Assembly: GCF_003054445.1 (NCBI RefSeq)
Contig: NC_042508.1
Span: 186,001-250,000, forward strand
Reading direction: 5' to 3'
Source of the DNA: Pichia kudriavzevii
Taxonomy: Eukaryota; Ascomycota; Pichiomycetes; Pichiales; Pichiaceae
Length of the DNA stretch: 64,000 nt
Shown: piece after piece, positions 46,715 to 56,700 of the stretch
Layout of the letters: each line of letters opens with the position of its first letter
How positions within the stretch are numbered: position 1 is the stretch's first letter
Program-made: the position numbers and the translations under genes
Notes under the pieces: generated by a model
Databases searched by the model: none
What the model was told of the DNA's origin: nothing
Seen by the model: only the letters and a program-made list of their open reading frames with translations

Positions 46715-47290
46715 TTAAAGGGATGAAACCCTCCTTGCCAGGGAGAGCGAATCCAAAGCGGGTTCCAAGCCAACGGCGATACGGCGTTTGGCGAGTCGTG
46801 CTGCGACAGCGTGTCTGTTGTACTCCACTTCCTGGAGACGTTGTTGCAAGAGGGTTAAACCATGTTGGAGGTTAGAATGTCTCCTTGAGAAAGGGGGCAG
46901 TTGGGGGAGCACTTCTTCCACGTGGGCGATTTCCCGTTTCAGTTTCACGGCCTGGACGTCAAGGAGAGAGAGCTGGTCTTCTAGGTGGGCGATGGATGGT
47001 GGAGTCACTTTGGCAGAGGTGTGCAATGTGTGTGTTTTCTTTGGTATGTTGAGATCGGTATTGACGGTATGGACGGTGTGGACGGTATTGACGGTGTGGA
47101 CGGTGTCGTTGGGAGGGAGTGGTGGCGCCGAATCGGTGGTGGTTGGCATGAACTTCTCAAACAAGTCATTGTCGTTGTTGATGATGTTGTTATTGTTGGC
47201 ATTGACATCAATGTCGGTTTCGACGCTGGAAAAAGTCTTAATGGAGGTGTTGGACGTGCTTGTTGGTGGGAGAGATGGTACGTTTTCCAT
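46715..47290 (-). CDS. Hypothetical coiled-coil protein with VHTVNT repeats
   Basis: I do not recognise this 191-residue protein. Residues 1-95 are low-complexity and polar (Ser/Thr, an Asn/Asp run) and include tandem 'VHTVNT' units around 68-78 encoded by a small minisatellite. Residues about 98-165 are a heptad-rich helix ('LEDQLSLLDVQAVKLKREI', 'LTLLQQRLQEVEYN'), so a coiled coil is likely, followed by a short basic tail. No signal peptide or membrane segment. Transcribed in the same direction as SEN2. The overlapping plus-strand frames are GC-biased shadows. Size and architecture resemble small adaptor subunits (for example BLOC-1-type), but I have no specific match. Confidence 0.65.
   Translation of the reverse strand: MENVPSLPPTSTSNTSIKTFSSVETDIDVNANNNNIINNDNDLFEKFMPTTTDSAPPLPPNDTVHTVNTVHTVHTVNTDLNIPKKTHTLHTSAKVTPPSIAHLEDQLSLLDVQAVKLKREIAHVEEVLPQLPPFSRRHSNLQHGLTLLQQRLQEVEYNRHAVAARLAKRRIAVGLEPALDSLSLARRVSSL
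47058..47105. repeat. Coding minisatellite GACGGTRTKGACGGT
   Basis: Tandem near-perfect units of about 9 bp (GACGGTGTG / GACGGTATT) within the coiled-coil gene, encoding VHTVNT repeats on the minus strand. Confidence 0.75.
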
Positions 47291-47560
47291 GGCAAGTTAT
47301 TCTGTTGGCGGGATTGGCTGGATTGGCGGGATCCAAAGTAATGTGAGAGTGTAGGAGAGGGAGGGGGGGTTCCGTTTGCAAGTTTAGGGTTTTCTAATGT
47401 TGTCTTTATGCTTTTTCTGTAGGGGTGGAGGAAACAATGTATGGAATTTAATCGCGTTTATTCTTTATATGGTTGTCTCTTGGACGCGTAATATAGAGTT
47501 TATTATACAGATTGGTTCAGGATATGTTGAGGTTGTCACTTGGATTGTCTCTGTATTGTG

Positions 47561-48412
47561 TTAGTTTGTAGCCAGTTTGAGGCCAGAGACGTCTGTTACT
47601 GTAACGGTGGCGACTGTGCTGGTGATTGTAATGGTTGTGTAGGGGGTGTCCACGACACTGGTGTCTTCTGCTTCAAGAACGTAGCATGTACCTGCAGCGA
47701 CGGCCGTAGTGTAGGGGAAGTATGTTGGTTTTGGCGTTGTGGTGCTGGTCGAGGTTGTGGTGCTGGTCGAAGAAGTTGCAGAAGAGGAGGAGGAGGAGGA
47801 AGATGTGGTTTGTGGTGTGGTTGCAGTGGTTGCGGGACTTGGTGTTGCATCAGTAGGTGTTGTTTGAGGAGTGGTAGATGGAGTAGTAGTTGGCGTATTC
47901 AGTGTGGTTTCGGATGAGGATGTTGATGGAGATTGCGTAGAATCAGACGTGGACTCGGTGGTAGCTTCAGTTGAGGAACTAGAAGTAGAAGAAGTAGTTG
48001 GCGTTGTACTAACTTCTGTAGCAGAAGTAGAAGTAGAAGTAGAAGTAGAAGTAGTTGGTGTGGTACTAACTTCTGTAGATGAGGTGGAAGAAGGAGTAGT
48101 TTCCGTGGATGAAGTTGATCCTGCAGTGGTGGTGGACGTGGTCATGCCTGTACTAGTTGATGTGTTTACAGTTGTGGTGGCTTCCGTTGACGTTTGTCTC
48201 GTTGAGGTGATCACCTGTTGCAAAAACGTGCCGGTGCTACCGCTGACAACAGTGGTGACGGTCCTGTACCCCTCTGGGGCGACTTCGATTTGATTGGTCA
48301 CAGTGACTGGATCGGCAGTTACATATTCGACTGCCCTCCTTTCAAGTAGTTGCACTGGCAAGGAGGAGGCCAAGAGAATGAAAAAAAATAAATGTGTAAT
48401 TGGAAATTGCAT
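47561..48412 (-). CDS. Secreted Ser/Thr-rich mucin-like protein
   Basis: A 283-residue protein with signal peptide (MQFPITHLFFFILLASSL), then 'LLERRA', a possible Kex2-type Arg-Arg cleavage site. Residues about 70-225 are almost only Ser and Thr with some Pro, Glu and Ala, expected to be heavily O-mannosylated, with two near-identical 'STEVSTTPTTS' units and a codon-level TCT/ACT microsatellite (48021-48055). A C-terminal region of about 50 residues has two Val/Thr-rich strands ('YTTITITSTVATVTVTDV'). There is no hydrophobic tail for a GPI anchor, so it is probably released or held in the wall otherwise. No named orthologue recognised. Plus-strand frames here are antisense shadows. Confidence 0.75.
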   Translation of the reverse strand: MQFPITHLFFFILLASSLPVQLLERRAVEYVTADPVTVTNQIEVAPEGYRTVTTVVSGSTGTFLQQVITSTRQTSTEATTTVNTSTSTGMTTSTTTAGSTSSTETTPSSTSSTEVSTTPTTSTSTSTSTSATEVSTTPTTSSTSSSSTEATTESTSDSTQSPSTSSSETTLNTPTTTPSTTPQTTPTDATPSPATTATTPQTTSSSSSSSSATSSTSTTTSTSTTTPKPTYFPYTTAVAAGTCYVLEAEDTSVVDTPYTTITITSTVATVTVTDVSGLKLATN

Positions 48413-49224
48413 TTTAAATGTGTTTGTGTGTGTGATTAGATTGGATTGATTTCAGTTCAATTAGATTTAGCTAGATAAAGAATGACTAGGGTTAGAAAAT
48501 GGTGTATTGTAAGGAAAGACTGGAGTTAGTTAGTCAGTTAGTTGGTTCGTGGACTGGACAATTGGAGTTAATGAGTGACTTAGGTTAGTGTGTGTTGTTT
48601 GACTTTAATGTAGGTTGCGTTTTGCAAGTTTTCGTAGTTTTCTGGTATCACGGGCGGTTTCGTTGTTTGGGCGGGGAGGGAAGAAGATATGGATTGTTGA
48701 TGGGGGCGTTCCTCCACAAGGGCAACCTCTGTCATCCTATAGAGGGGGTCCTTTCGGGTCTTTATAGTGTTCTCCACTTGTGCATGGCCAACGGCTACCA
48801 TTTCTGTGAAACCACCAGCCACTTGCCGCATTAGGAAATTTCCTCAACTCTGTCTTTAAAGTGAAAGCAACTTGATTCTATGCTGGTTCCACTACTTTCC
48901 TCTTCTATAGGCAACTTTCCCCATTGGGCACAATACCGTACTGCATTCTCTCAGAGTGCAAACCAGCCACTTTGTAGAGGTATTGTATGGTTGTCTTTCT
49001 TGACACTCTTCATCTGTTAGTGTCGCAACAATCCCTCCACTTCCTTCTTTAAACGTATCTTTCCTCCCTCCCACCACCCCACCCGCAACTTGCCCGTTTG
49101 GGAGGCACGCGGTTTTGCCGTCATGAAATTTCGTTTTTTCTCTTCATTATGATCTTCGACACTGAAACAAAGATAACACATCATCAACTTCTTCTCTTGT
49201 TTGTGTATTGTAGTCTGTAAGACA
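48413..49224. promoter_or_regulatory. 812-bp divergent intergenic region
   Basis: Lies between the mucin-like gene (minus) and IRC22 (plus), so it should hold both promoters. The first 170 bp repeat 'TTAG(A/T)' and 'AGTTAG' words. Two short frames (48580-48831 minus, 48592-48834 plus) overlap each other and look like chance. No TATA element or other site stands out. Confidence 0.4.
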
Positions 49225-50016
49225 ATGAGATTATCCCTTCTAGCCCCATTACTTGCTCTTGCATCCGCTGTCTTTGCAGAGGAACCTGTTGCGAATGCAG
49301 CGGACGCTGTTGTTGACGGCGTTGCAGAAGATGTCGAGATTGTCACCGATCCAAACTTTGTTCCAACTCCAGAGAAGCCTTTCAATTTCAGGATTGACTA
49401 CAACGTCGCATTCAAGGAAGATCCTAACGGGAACATTGAAGACTTTGTCAATGGCGAGACAGTCGAACTTCTATTTGAATTCCATTCTCTAGAACCGGCA
49501 CCAGTCACAATTGTTGGTGTTGGTGGCCAGCTTCTTGATCCGGTCACTGGTGAGGTGAAGGCCAACATCACCGCGTCCCAGCTCGGTCCAATCGAGGTTG
49601 CAAATAACCAGAATGCAAACTTCACCCAAAGAGTTGGTATCAACATGGAGGCAGCAGATTATTTGCTTGTTCCTGCAATTTACGTTGTTTACCAAGACCA
49701 GTTCATGATGCTCGGCTCCAAGAACAAGATTGTCACAGTCGTCGAGCCAAGCATCTCAATCTTCAATCCCCAATTGATCATGTCTGAGTTGATTTTGCTT
49801 GTCTCATTTGCTGGTATTGTTTATGCTCTATTTAATGTATTTGGCGCCCAATATTTGAATGGTATTCTCCCTGAATCCCTTCTACCAAAGGACAAGAAGA
49901 AGAAGGCCAAGAAGGCTAAGAAGGATTCTCCAGTGGAAGCGTCTGCTACCTCTGTCGAATCTTGGTTACCTGAACAACACAGAAAACTGACCAAGAAGGG
50001 TAAGAAGAAGTTGTAG
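49225..50016 (+). CDS. IRC22: Irc22 / TRAP-alpha-like ER membrane protein
   Basis: A 263-residue type I membrane protein of the Irc22 family, the fungal relatives of the translocon-associated protein alpha subunit. Start at 49225 puts a signal peptide (MRLSLLAPLLALASAVFA) at the N terminus. A lumenal beta-sandwich follows (about 45-180) with 'FRIDYNVAFKEDPNG', 'ETVELLFEFHSLEPAPVTIVG' and two N-glycosylation sequons. One membrane segment ('LILLVSFAGIVYALFNVFG', about 190-210) precedes a strongly basic Lys-rich cytosolic tail ending 'KKGKKKL'. Length fits yeast Irc22 (about 225) plus a longer tail. Its role in yeast is poorly known; ER location follows from the topology. Confidence 0.88.
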   Translation: MRLSLLAPLLALASAVFAEEPVANAADAVVDGVAEDVEIVTDPNFVPTPEKPFNFRIDYNVAFKEDPNGNIEDFVNGETVELLFEFHSLEPAPVTIVGVGGQLLDPVTGEVKANITASQLGPIEVANNQNANFTQRVGINMEAADYLLVPAIYVVYQDQFMMLGSKNKIVTVVEPSISIFNPQLIMSELILLVSFAGIVYALFNVFGAQYLNGILPESLLPKDKKKKAKKAKKDSPVEASATSVESWLPEQHRKLTKKGKKKL

Positions 50017-50305
50017 TTGACCTATTAGCAATCAATTGGACCCACTCCACCGTTGTATTTAAGTATATATAAGTATAAACATACTACTCTATCAGACAAC
50101 CACTGTGTGTAATAAAGTTATAACATCTGACACGTCCAAACTACCCGCTTTTACTTGGGTGGAATTGTCTGTATTAAGTGGTGAGAATTTCCCCAATTTT
50201 GCCATTTTTCCTTCACAAGAATACAGCTCTGTGCTGCAATAACAACCACTTTGGTATCGGTTTCTCCTGTTCGGCTCTTTCCCAAATCACCAATACGAGC
50301 TAGAT
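50017..50305. other. Intergenic region between IRC22 and NAS2
   Basis: 289 bp holding the IRC22 3' end and the NAS2 promoter. No recognised motif beyond AT-rich stretches near 50060-50125. Confidence 0.4.
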
Positions 50306-50635
50306 ATGTCACTTACAAATAGTCTACCAGAGACGACATACACATTTGAAGTTACATCTCGTGCACAACTAAACGCACTTCCCTTTGAAGAACTCTCTAA
50401 GCATAGATCTGAGATTGATGCAGATCTAGCGGTTTTGTTTGATCATCTGCAGAATAAACTGCACGCTAATATGGATACAGAGCTATTAACATTAGATGGA
50501 TTCCCAAGAGCTGATATAGATGTTGTACAAATTCGTCTCTGTCGTGCAAAAATCATCAAATTACAAAATGACTACAAATGGATCAGTGAAACCTTGTTGG
50601 AAAAAATGCAACAACAGCTGCAACAGAATGCTTAA
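50306..50635 (+). CDS. NAS2: Nas2 / PSMD9-type proteasome chaperone lacking the PDZ domain
   Basis: A 109-residue protein matching the N-terminal helical domain of Nas2 (p27/PSMD9), an assembly chaperone for the 19S base that acts on Rpt5. Seen: 'LPFEELSKHRSEIDADLAVL', then the family signature 'LDGFPRADIDVVQIRLCRAKI' with 'LQNDYKWI' after it (yeast Nas2 has 'DGYPRSDVDVLQV' and 'LKNDLNHLL'). Nas2 and PSMD9 normally continue into a C-terminal PDZ domain, giving about 210-225 residues. Here the frame stops after the helices and only 66 bp remain before the URM1 stop codon, too little for a PDZ exon. The protein is therefore the helical domain alone. Confidence 0.88.
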   Translation: MSLTNSLPETTYTFEVTSRAQLNALPFEELSKHRSEIDADLAVLFDHLQNKLHANMDTELLTLDGFPRADIDVVQIRLCRAKIIKLQNDYKWISETLLEKMQQQLQQNA

Positions 50636-50701
50636 CATTTGAGAGTCCCTGCACCTCTCATATCTCTATTATAACCTTGTCGGAAAATGTGTACTCTATT
50701 C

Positions 50702-51007
50702 TTAACCACCGTGTAATGTACTTGTAAACGAAACCAGGTCACCATCTTCTAAAATATACTCCTCCTTGTCTTCTAACTCCCAGTCTGTGTCGTTGATCAA
50801 CACTAGTATTCCAGGACGAACGGTTTCTTCTTGTATAAACATGTCTAGATCACGTGGGTTGTCAATCAGACCAGCCATGTGATCAATTAAGTCTTTTACC
50901 GTAACTTCGTTTGAAGGAGATGAAACCTTCAGCTTCAGAGTCTTGTCAGAATGGAACACTTGGTCCATCCCTCCTAGAAGTTCTACCTTCACCGATACTG
51001 TTCCCAT
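50702..51007 (-). CDS. URM1: Ubiquitin-related modifier Urm1
   Basis: A 101-residue beta-grasp protein; Urm1 is the sulfur carrier for 2-thiouridine formation at U34 of tRNAs and is also a protein conjugate, activated by Uba4. Seen: 'GTVSVKVELLGGMDQVF' at the start, 'VTVKDLIDHM', 'RPGILVLINDTDWEL', 'YILEDGDLVSFTSTLHGG' with the essential C-terminal Gly-Gly. The start at 51007 matches the 99-residue yeast protein; the frame is open to an upstream ATG at 51043 that would add 12 residues. Convergent with NAS2. Confidence 0.95.
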   Translation of the reverse strand: MGTVSVKVELLGGMDQVFHSDKTLKLKVSSPSNEVTVKDLIDHMAGLIDNPRDLDMFIQEETVRPGILVLINDTDWELEDKEEYILEDGDLVSFTSTLHGG

Positions 51008-51167
51008 ATTTCCCTTACAAGCTTGTTGTTCGGCTCTAGGCATTCAATTTCCCGTTCCCCGACACAGGTGGAGTAAAAAAAGGTGTTGGAAAATTTCGTA
51101 GACTCATTTCTTTCTCATTCAGGTCCTGACTCATTCTCGGAATTTCATCTCCCCACATCCTTTGGGC

Positions 51168-51174
51168 TATATAA
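51168..51174 (+). promoter_or_regulatory. Probable TATA box of LEU4
   Basis: TATATAA, 132 bp before the chosen LEU4 start, within a unique stretch. The long TA tract at 51229-51262 lies between it and the gene. By position only. Confidence 0.4.
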
Positions 51175-51225
51175 TGGATTGTTTCCTCTCATTTTAGCTT
51201 TGTTTTTCTTTATCTCTAAGTTGTT

Positions 51226-51228
<3 letters not shown>

Positions 51229-51262
<34 letters not shown>
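51229..51262. repeat. (TA)n microsatellite
   Basis: About 17 perfect TA units in the LEU4 5' leader, 44 bp before the start codon. Likely length-variable. Confidence 0.9.
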
Positions 51263-51270
<8 letters not shown>

Positions 51271-51305
51271 TACAATAACTGCAAGTGAAAAAAAACTACC
51301 TGGAC

Positions 51306-53054
51306 ATGCCTATGTTGAAAGACCCCTCTATTAAGTACAAACCATTTGACCCCAAACTAACTTTAAATGATCGTCAATGGCCTTCTAAAACTCTAACCAA
51401 GCCACCAAGATGGCTATCTACTGATTTAAGGGATGGTAACCAATCTTTGCCTGACCCAATGTCCATACCCGAGAAAAAGGCATATTTTACCAAGCTTGTT
51501 GAAATTGGATTCAAGGAGATCGAAGTTGCCTTTCCTTCGGCTTCACAGATTGATTTTGATTTTACAAAATGGTGTGTTGAAAATGCTCCCTCTGATGTTT
51601 CTATTCAAGTCTTATCACCATGTCGTCCTGATTTGATCAAACGAACAATTGAATCCTTGAAAGGTGCTAAAAGAGCCACTGTTCACATTTATTTAGCCAC
51701 CTCAGATTGTTTCCGAACTGTTGTTTTCAATATGACACCGGACGAAACTCTTGCAAAAGCAGTTGAATGCACATCACTTGTTAGATCTTTAACTAAAGAT
51801 AATCACGAACTTGAGAATACTGATTGGGATTTCGAGTTCTCACCAGAGACATTTTCTGATACTTCGCCTGGTTTTGCCCTAAAGGTTTGTGAAGTTGTAA
51901 AGGAGGCATGGGGACCAACTACTGAGAAACCAATCATTTTCAATCTACCTGCAACAGTTGAAATGTCGACTCCAAATGTTTATGCAGATCAAATTGAATA
52001 TTTCTCGAGGAATATATCGAATAGGGAGACCGTCTGTATCTCTTTGCACCCTCATAATGACCGTGGTTGTGCAGTTGCTGCAGCAGAGCTAGCGCAATTG
52101 GCTGGTGCTGATAGAGTCGAAGGCTGCCTTTTTGGTAATGGTGAAAGAACAGGTAATGTTGATCTTGTCACGCTGGCCCTCAACCTCTATACCCAAGGTA
52201 TTCATCCAAACATCGATTTCTCTGATTTATCCTCTGTTATCGAAATAGTGGAAAAATGTAACAAAATTCCAATTCACCCAAGAGCTCCATATGGGGGGCA
52301 ATTGGTTGTCTGTGCATTTTCTGGCTCTCATCAGGATGCAATCAAAAAGGGTTTCAAGAAATACGAAGAACAAGTTACTCAAACTGGTGATATTACTTGG
52401 AAGATTCCATATTTACCATTAGATCCACAGGACATCGGACGTACTTATGAAGCCATCATTAGAGTTAATTCCCAGTCCGGAAAAGGTGGTGCGTCTTGGA
52501 TCATTTTAAGGAATCTGGAATTAGATTTGCCAAGAGGTTTACAAATAGACTTCTCCAAGCATGTTCAATTAGAGTCTGAATGGAGAGGAAGAGAATTGAA
52601 AACTAAAGAGATTATAGACCTTTTCAAGGACAAGTATTTTGTCTATGATGAAAATGATGCCAATGATACCGAAACAACCGCAATGCTTGATTACTTGAAA
52701 CTAACTAATTATACAGTTACTAACTCTGAGAAGACTAGGGATATCATTGCACATATCTCCTCTAAGAGTAAAGAACTAGAAATAAAGGGGTCAGGAAATG
52801 GTCCTATTTCCGCTCTTGCCAATGCATTTAGCAATTATTTTGGAATTAACATTGATGTTATTCATTACAATGAACATACTCTAGGTAAGGATTCTCAATC
52901 TAAGGCCGTAGGCTATATTGGCATCCGTGCTGGTGATAATGAGTCAATCATATGGGGTGTGGGTATTAATGAAGATGTTACCGAAGCAGGTATGATTGCC
53001 ATTGTTAACACTATTAACGTATGCATCAGGGATAAAATCATCAAATTAAAGTAA
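51306..53054 (+). CDS. LEU4: 2-isopropylmalate synthase (short form without leader)
   Basis: A 582-residue enzyme making 2-isopropylmalate from acetyl-CoA and 2-oxoisovalerate, the first committed step of leucine synthesis. Seen: 'MLKDPSIKYKPFDPKL', 'PRWLSTDLRDGNQSLPDPM', 'GFKEIEVAFPSASQIDFDF', the metal-site block 'SLHPHNDRGCAVAAAE', 'VEGCLFGNGERTGNVDLVTLALN', then the C-terminal leucine-regulatory domain from about 430 with 'IKGSGNGPISALANAFSN'. It begins where baker's yeast Leu4 has its second, cytosolic start ('MLKDPSSKYKPF'); the 30-residue mitochondrial leader is absent. The frame upstream is closed by a stop 30 bp before this ATG, and no GTATGT donor is seen. The 7-residue extension from GTG 51285 is not credible. 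Confidence 0.95.
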   Translation: MPMLKDPSIKYKPFDPKLTLNDRQWPSKTLTKPPRWLSTDLRDGNQSLPDPMSIPEKKAYFTKLVEIGFKEIEVAFPSASQIDFDFTKWCVENAPSDVSIQVLSPCRPDLIKRTIESLKGAKRATVHIYLATSDCFRTVVFNMTPDETLAKAVECTSLVRSLTKDNHELENTDWDFEFSPETFSDTSPGFALKVCEVVKEAWGPTTEKPIIFNLPATVEMSTPNVYADQIEYFSRNISNRETVCISLHPHNDRGCAVAAAELAQLAGADRVEGCLFGNGERTGNVDLVTLALNLYTQGIHPNIDFSDLSSVIEIVEKCNKIPIHPRAPYGGQLVVCAFSGSHQDAIKKGFKKYEEQVTQTGDITWKIPYLPLDPQDIGRTYEAIIRVNSQSGKGGASWIILRNLELDLPRGLQIDFSKHVQLESEWRGRELKTKEIIDLFKDKYFVYDENDANDTETTAMLDYLKLTNYTVTNSEKTRDIIAHISSKSKELEIKGSGNGPISALANAFSNYFGINIDVIHYNEHTLGKDSQSKAVGYIGIRAGDNESIIWGVGINEDVTEAGMIAIVNTINVCIRDKIIKLK

Positions 53055-53751
53055 TAGAAACAAGTGCAGTATATATAAGTTGTTTTGTAACAGACCAACT
53101 TTCCCGTGTTATATTAAAGTAGCTAAAAGAGCTTACGCCGCTGCTCTCCTACGGTGTGAATATTTGCTTTAGTACTTGTGAAACATATATATATGTGTGT
53201 ATATGGATTTTATATCTAATCTATATTGGAAACTTTCCTATTTTTTCAATTTCGACACAGGGGAAGGCCGACGTTTTAACAAAAATGGAGTGCCGTTAAT
53301 ACAGAATCTCCTTGTTTGTTTGTTTGTTTGTTTGTTTTACTAATGCTTGCTAATTTTGAATGGATCTATATCTAGTTTTTCCTGTCTCCGTGTTTCCAGT
53401 AATTGGCGATTAAATCTGATTTTTGAAAAAAGTCATTGATAAACCCATCTGAGACGTCTTCAATATCAAAGGCACTAACTTCGTTAAAAGAAGCAGTATA
53501 TCTCGTATCAGCTATAACTTTCAGGCATCAGACTCATGCCCTGGTGTAGTAAGGAAAATCTGTCTGTAGTAGTTAATATATTTTTACAACACTATGAAGT
53601 CATCAAAAAAAATCTACTATTAATAAAGCTGTTGTTTCTCGCTTTGTGGTTTATCAATGCTTACATAAAACCTTCAAGTTTCTCCGATGTACGATTCTTG
53701 TTTTCTCTGGAAAACAGCAGCCAGCACCTAGGAGAAGTTACACAGATTAGT
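53055..53751. promoter_or_regulatory. LEU4-INP51 intergenic region
   Basis: About 700 bp holding the LEU4 terminator and INP51 promoter. It contains a (TTTG)n microsatellite at about 53313-53337. An open frame from 53536 joins the INP51 frame but looks like non-coding leader (see INP51). No clear TATA element. Confidence 0.4.
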
Positions 53752-56700
53752 ATGGACGTGTATTTCAATGACCAGTCGCATACAATGGTAATTGTTTCCA
53801 ACAATTATGCTTTGGTGCTTATTGACAACATGAACTTTGAGAACTATCCAGCAATTTCTTCAAGCAGCCAAAGCAGCAGTAATATTCCCAAATGTATCAT
53901 CGAATTTATTCCGAAGGAGGCAGTTCCTTTACAAAGCTTTCGAAAAATCCAAAGTGGGGTGCATGGCTGTCTAGGATTAGTTTGTCTGAAAAATGTGATG
54001 TACGTTGGGTTTATTAGCGGTAGACGAAAACTTGGACCTATTATTCCGGACGTTTACGTCAATCAATTGATCAGTACCGTTTTCATAAACTTTCAAGGCG
54101 AAGTTTCTTCTTTATATAGCCAAAGTGCACATGGCCAGCTAACCTTATATCAAAGTGATGAAGGTTATGAGAATACAGAAGCTTCGCCGTTGACTAGTAG
54201 AATCACTTCAATCATGAAACTACTTCAAACAGGTACTTTTTACTATTCAAATGATACTGACTTGGCTGTAAAGGCACAGGATTGGGGAATTGTCAACAAG
54301 AAAGGTTACACGTATACAACCATAAACAATTTAATTGATGATTATGCGGGGAGGTTTGTGTGGAACAGCAATTTGATAAACGAATTATCTATATTTAGAA
54401 GACGACTCTCTAACGAGGAGCAGATTGCTTTTGACGAGGGAAGGTTTTGCACGACATTGATTCGGGGATATGTGGATCGGCAAAATTTTGGAGAAAACGG
54501 TGACAAGTGGATGACAATAATATCGAGACAGGACTCTAGAAAAGAAGGGCACATATTCGGTCCGTCATGTATGGATGATGATGGGAACGTTTCCAATTTT
54601 GCAGAAACAGAAGTGATGGTATACACAGGAGAATATCTTGTGAGTTTTATAATACTTAAAGGTAATGTTCCCTTGTTTTGGAAATTAGATAGCCATTTGA
54701 TATCTACTAAAATTGAATTCCCAAGATCTTTAGATGGCACGAAACATGCATTCAACCGATTTTTTGAAACTCTGTGCTTGGAGTATAATATGATATATGT
54801 ATTAGATGCGTTGAGCACAAAGGGAAGCCAGCCTGAGTTGAGTAGTCGATTTATGTCTGCGATTACTGAATTACAACATGAGCGTAAAGATCTCTTGGTG
54901 ACCTACAAGAAGTTGGAGCATATAGGATCATTAAGCAGTCGTTTGAAAGGAAAGAATGAATACCTCGGTCTACTATTGCAGGATACTCATATACACGAAG
55001 CACTGGATGACTATTCGGCTTTCAGGTTTTCACTTTTAGATTGGAATGTTACTGACACACAATCGGGTGTGTTTCTTATCAGCACACTAGACTCTAATGA
55101 ACGTTCTAATGTAATTGAATGTAAAATCAGTGAAATGATTCTAGAAAAAATGTTCGGTTCAGGTTTCAATGCAGAAATACTACTGAAACACAATGCATTA
55201 TGGGAAGCCAATGGTAATGCATTGCGAAAACTATCAGATTCTTATAACAATTCTATCAAGACCAAAAATAAAACTGGTGGAATCATGGGCAAAATGGCAG
55301 AACAAGGTCTCAAATACGCTGGTCATGGCAAGAAATACGTTTCAAATGCAGGAAACTCACATTTGAGTTCAAGCAGCGGTAATAAAATGGGCAAGCAGGA
55401 TCAATTTGATAAGTTATTAGGTAGGAAAAGCAAAGAAATACAAGTTGAGCTAATAGACCCTATCCACGATTACGTCCTGCATGGATTGGCTGAACGAAGG
55501 AAGGAATTCACCTCGTTTAAAGATTTACGAATCTATGCTCTTACATATAATATAAACGGGGTGCTCTATAATGGTGACCTCACCGATCTGGTATTTCCAG
55601 AGAAAGAAACATATGATGAGTACGATTTGATTGCCATTGCTTTGGAAGAAGTAATTGAGCTATCACCTAAGAAAACACTAACCATTGACATGAGAACCCG
55701 GACATTTTGGGAGAAAAGATTCAAGGAAACATTGAATTCTCAAAAAAATGGTAAAGATTATACACTACTCAGGGGTGAGCAATTAGGTGGTGTGCTTCTG
55801 TTAATATATGCGAGTACCAGCACTATAGATAACATTAAAAATGTCGAAACCAGTGTTAAAAAAACAGGCTTTAAAGGAATTAGTGCCAATAAAGGTGGTG
55901 TTGCCATTACATTTACGTTTTCCACACACTCAAGACTTTGCTTTGTAGCTTCACACTTGGCTGCAGGGCAAAGCAATAGTAAAGAAAGGCACCATGATTA
56001 CAAAACCCTTGCAAATGGACTAACTTTTAAAAAATGCAGGAGCATTCGGGATGCAGATATATTGATTTGGATGGGCGATCTAAATTACCGAGTCAGTTTA
56101 CCAAATAGCACAGTAAGAAAGCTATTGGGTTACCAGGCACCATCTTTCCCGATGAAGAACAGAAGTAGTGAAAGTATTTCTAGCTATGAATCGTACTATT
56201 CAAGTTTGGAGGAAGAGGAGGACGATAAAGAGGAAGAAGATGAGAGCTTCATAGGAGATATAACTGCAGGTCTTCTGGGCCATGATAAGTTGGTCCAGAG
56301 TGAAGAAACAAAAATGGAAGCTGAAAATGAAGCTAGATTAAAAGATGAAATATTTGAACGTGAGAGAGACGCAAATATGATTAACAAGGAACTTGAAAAC
56401 AATTCGAGTTCAGGCTGCCATATCATTGTTGATAATTCAGAAAATTCGAGTCTACACAATTCTACTAGCAATACAATCAAAGAGTCTGATACTTCACAAG
56501 TACATGATGTCTCAACTATAGACAACAATGGGATACTGAGACCGCCAGCAAGATTACCGGTGGCATTCAGCAGAAGTGAAGAAAAAGTTAATATGTTGAC
56601 TCCACAGCTTACAGTTACAGAGGCGAATGAAGAAGAGGAAGGAAAAGAAGGGAAAGCAATTACGCAGTTGTTGGAATTCGATCAGCTAAATTTTCAAATG

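Noticed and set aside
46788-48293. Long plus-strand frames opposite the coiled-coil and mucin genes
   Set aside because: They are antisense shadows: Val/Asp/Glu-rich translations arise from reading Ser/Thr repeat codons backwards, and the minus-strand products have a signal peptide or coiled-coil logic that the shadows lack.
53536-53751. 72-codon N-terminal extension of INP51
   Set aside because: The INP51 N terminus aligns gap-free with the yeast protein from the methionine at 53752; the upstream part has no counterpart and is probably leader.
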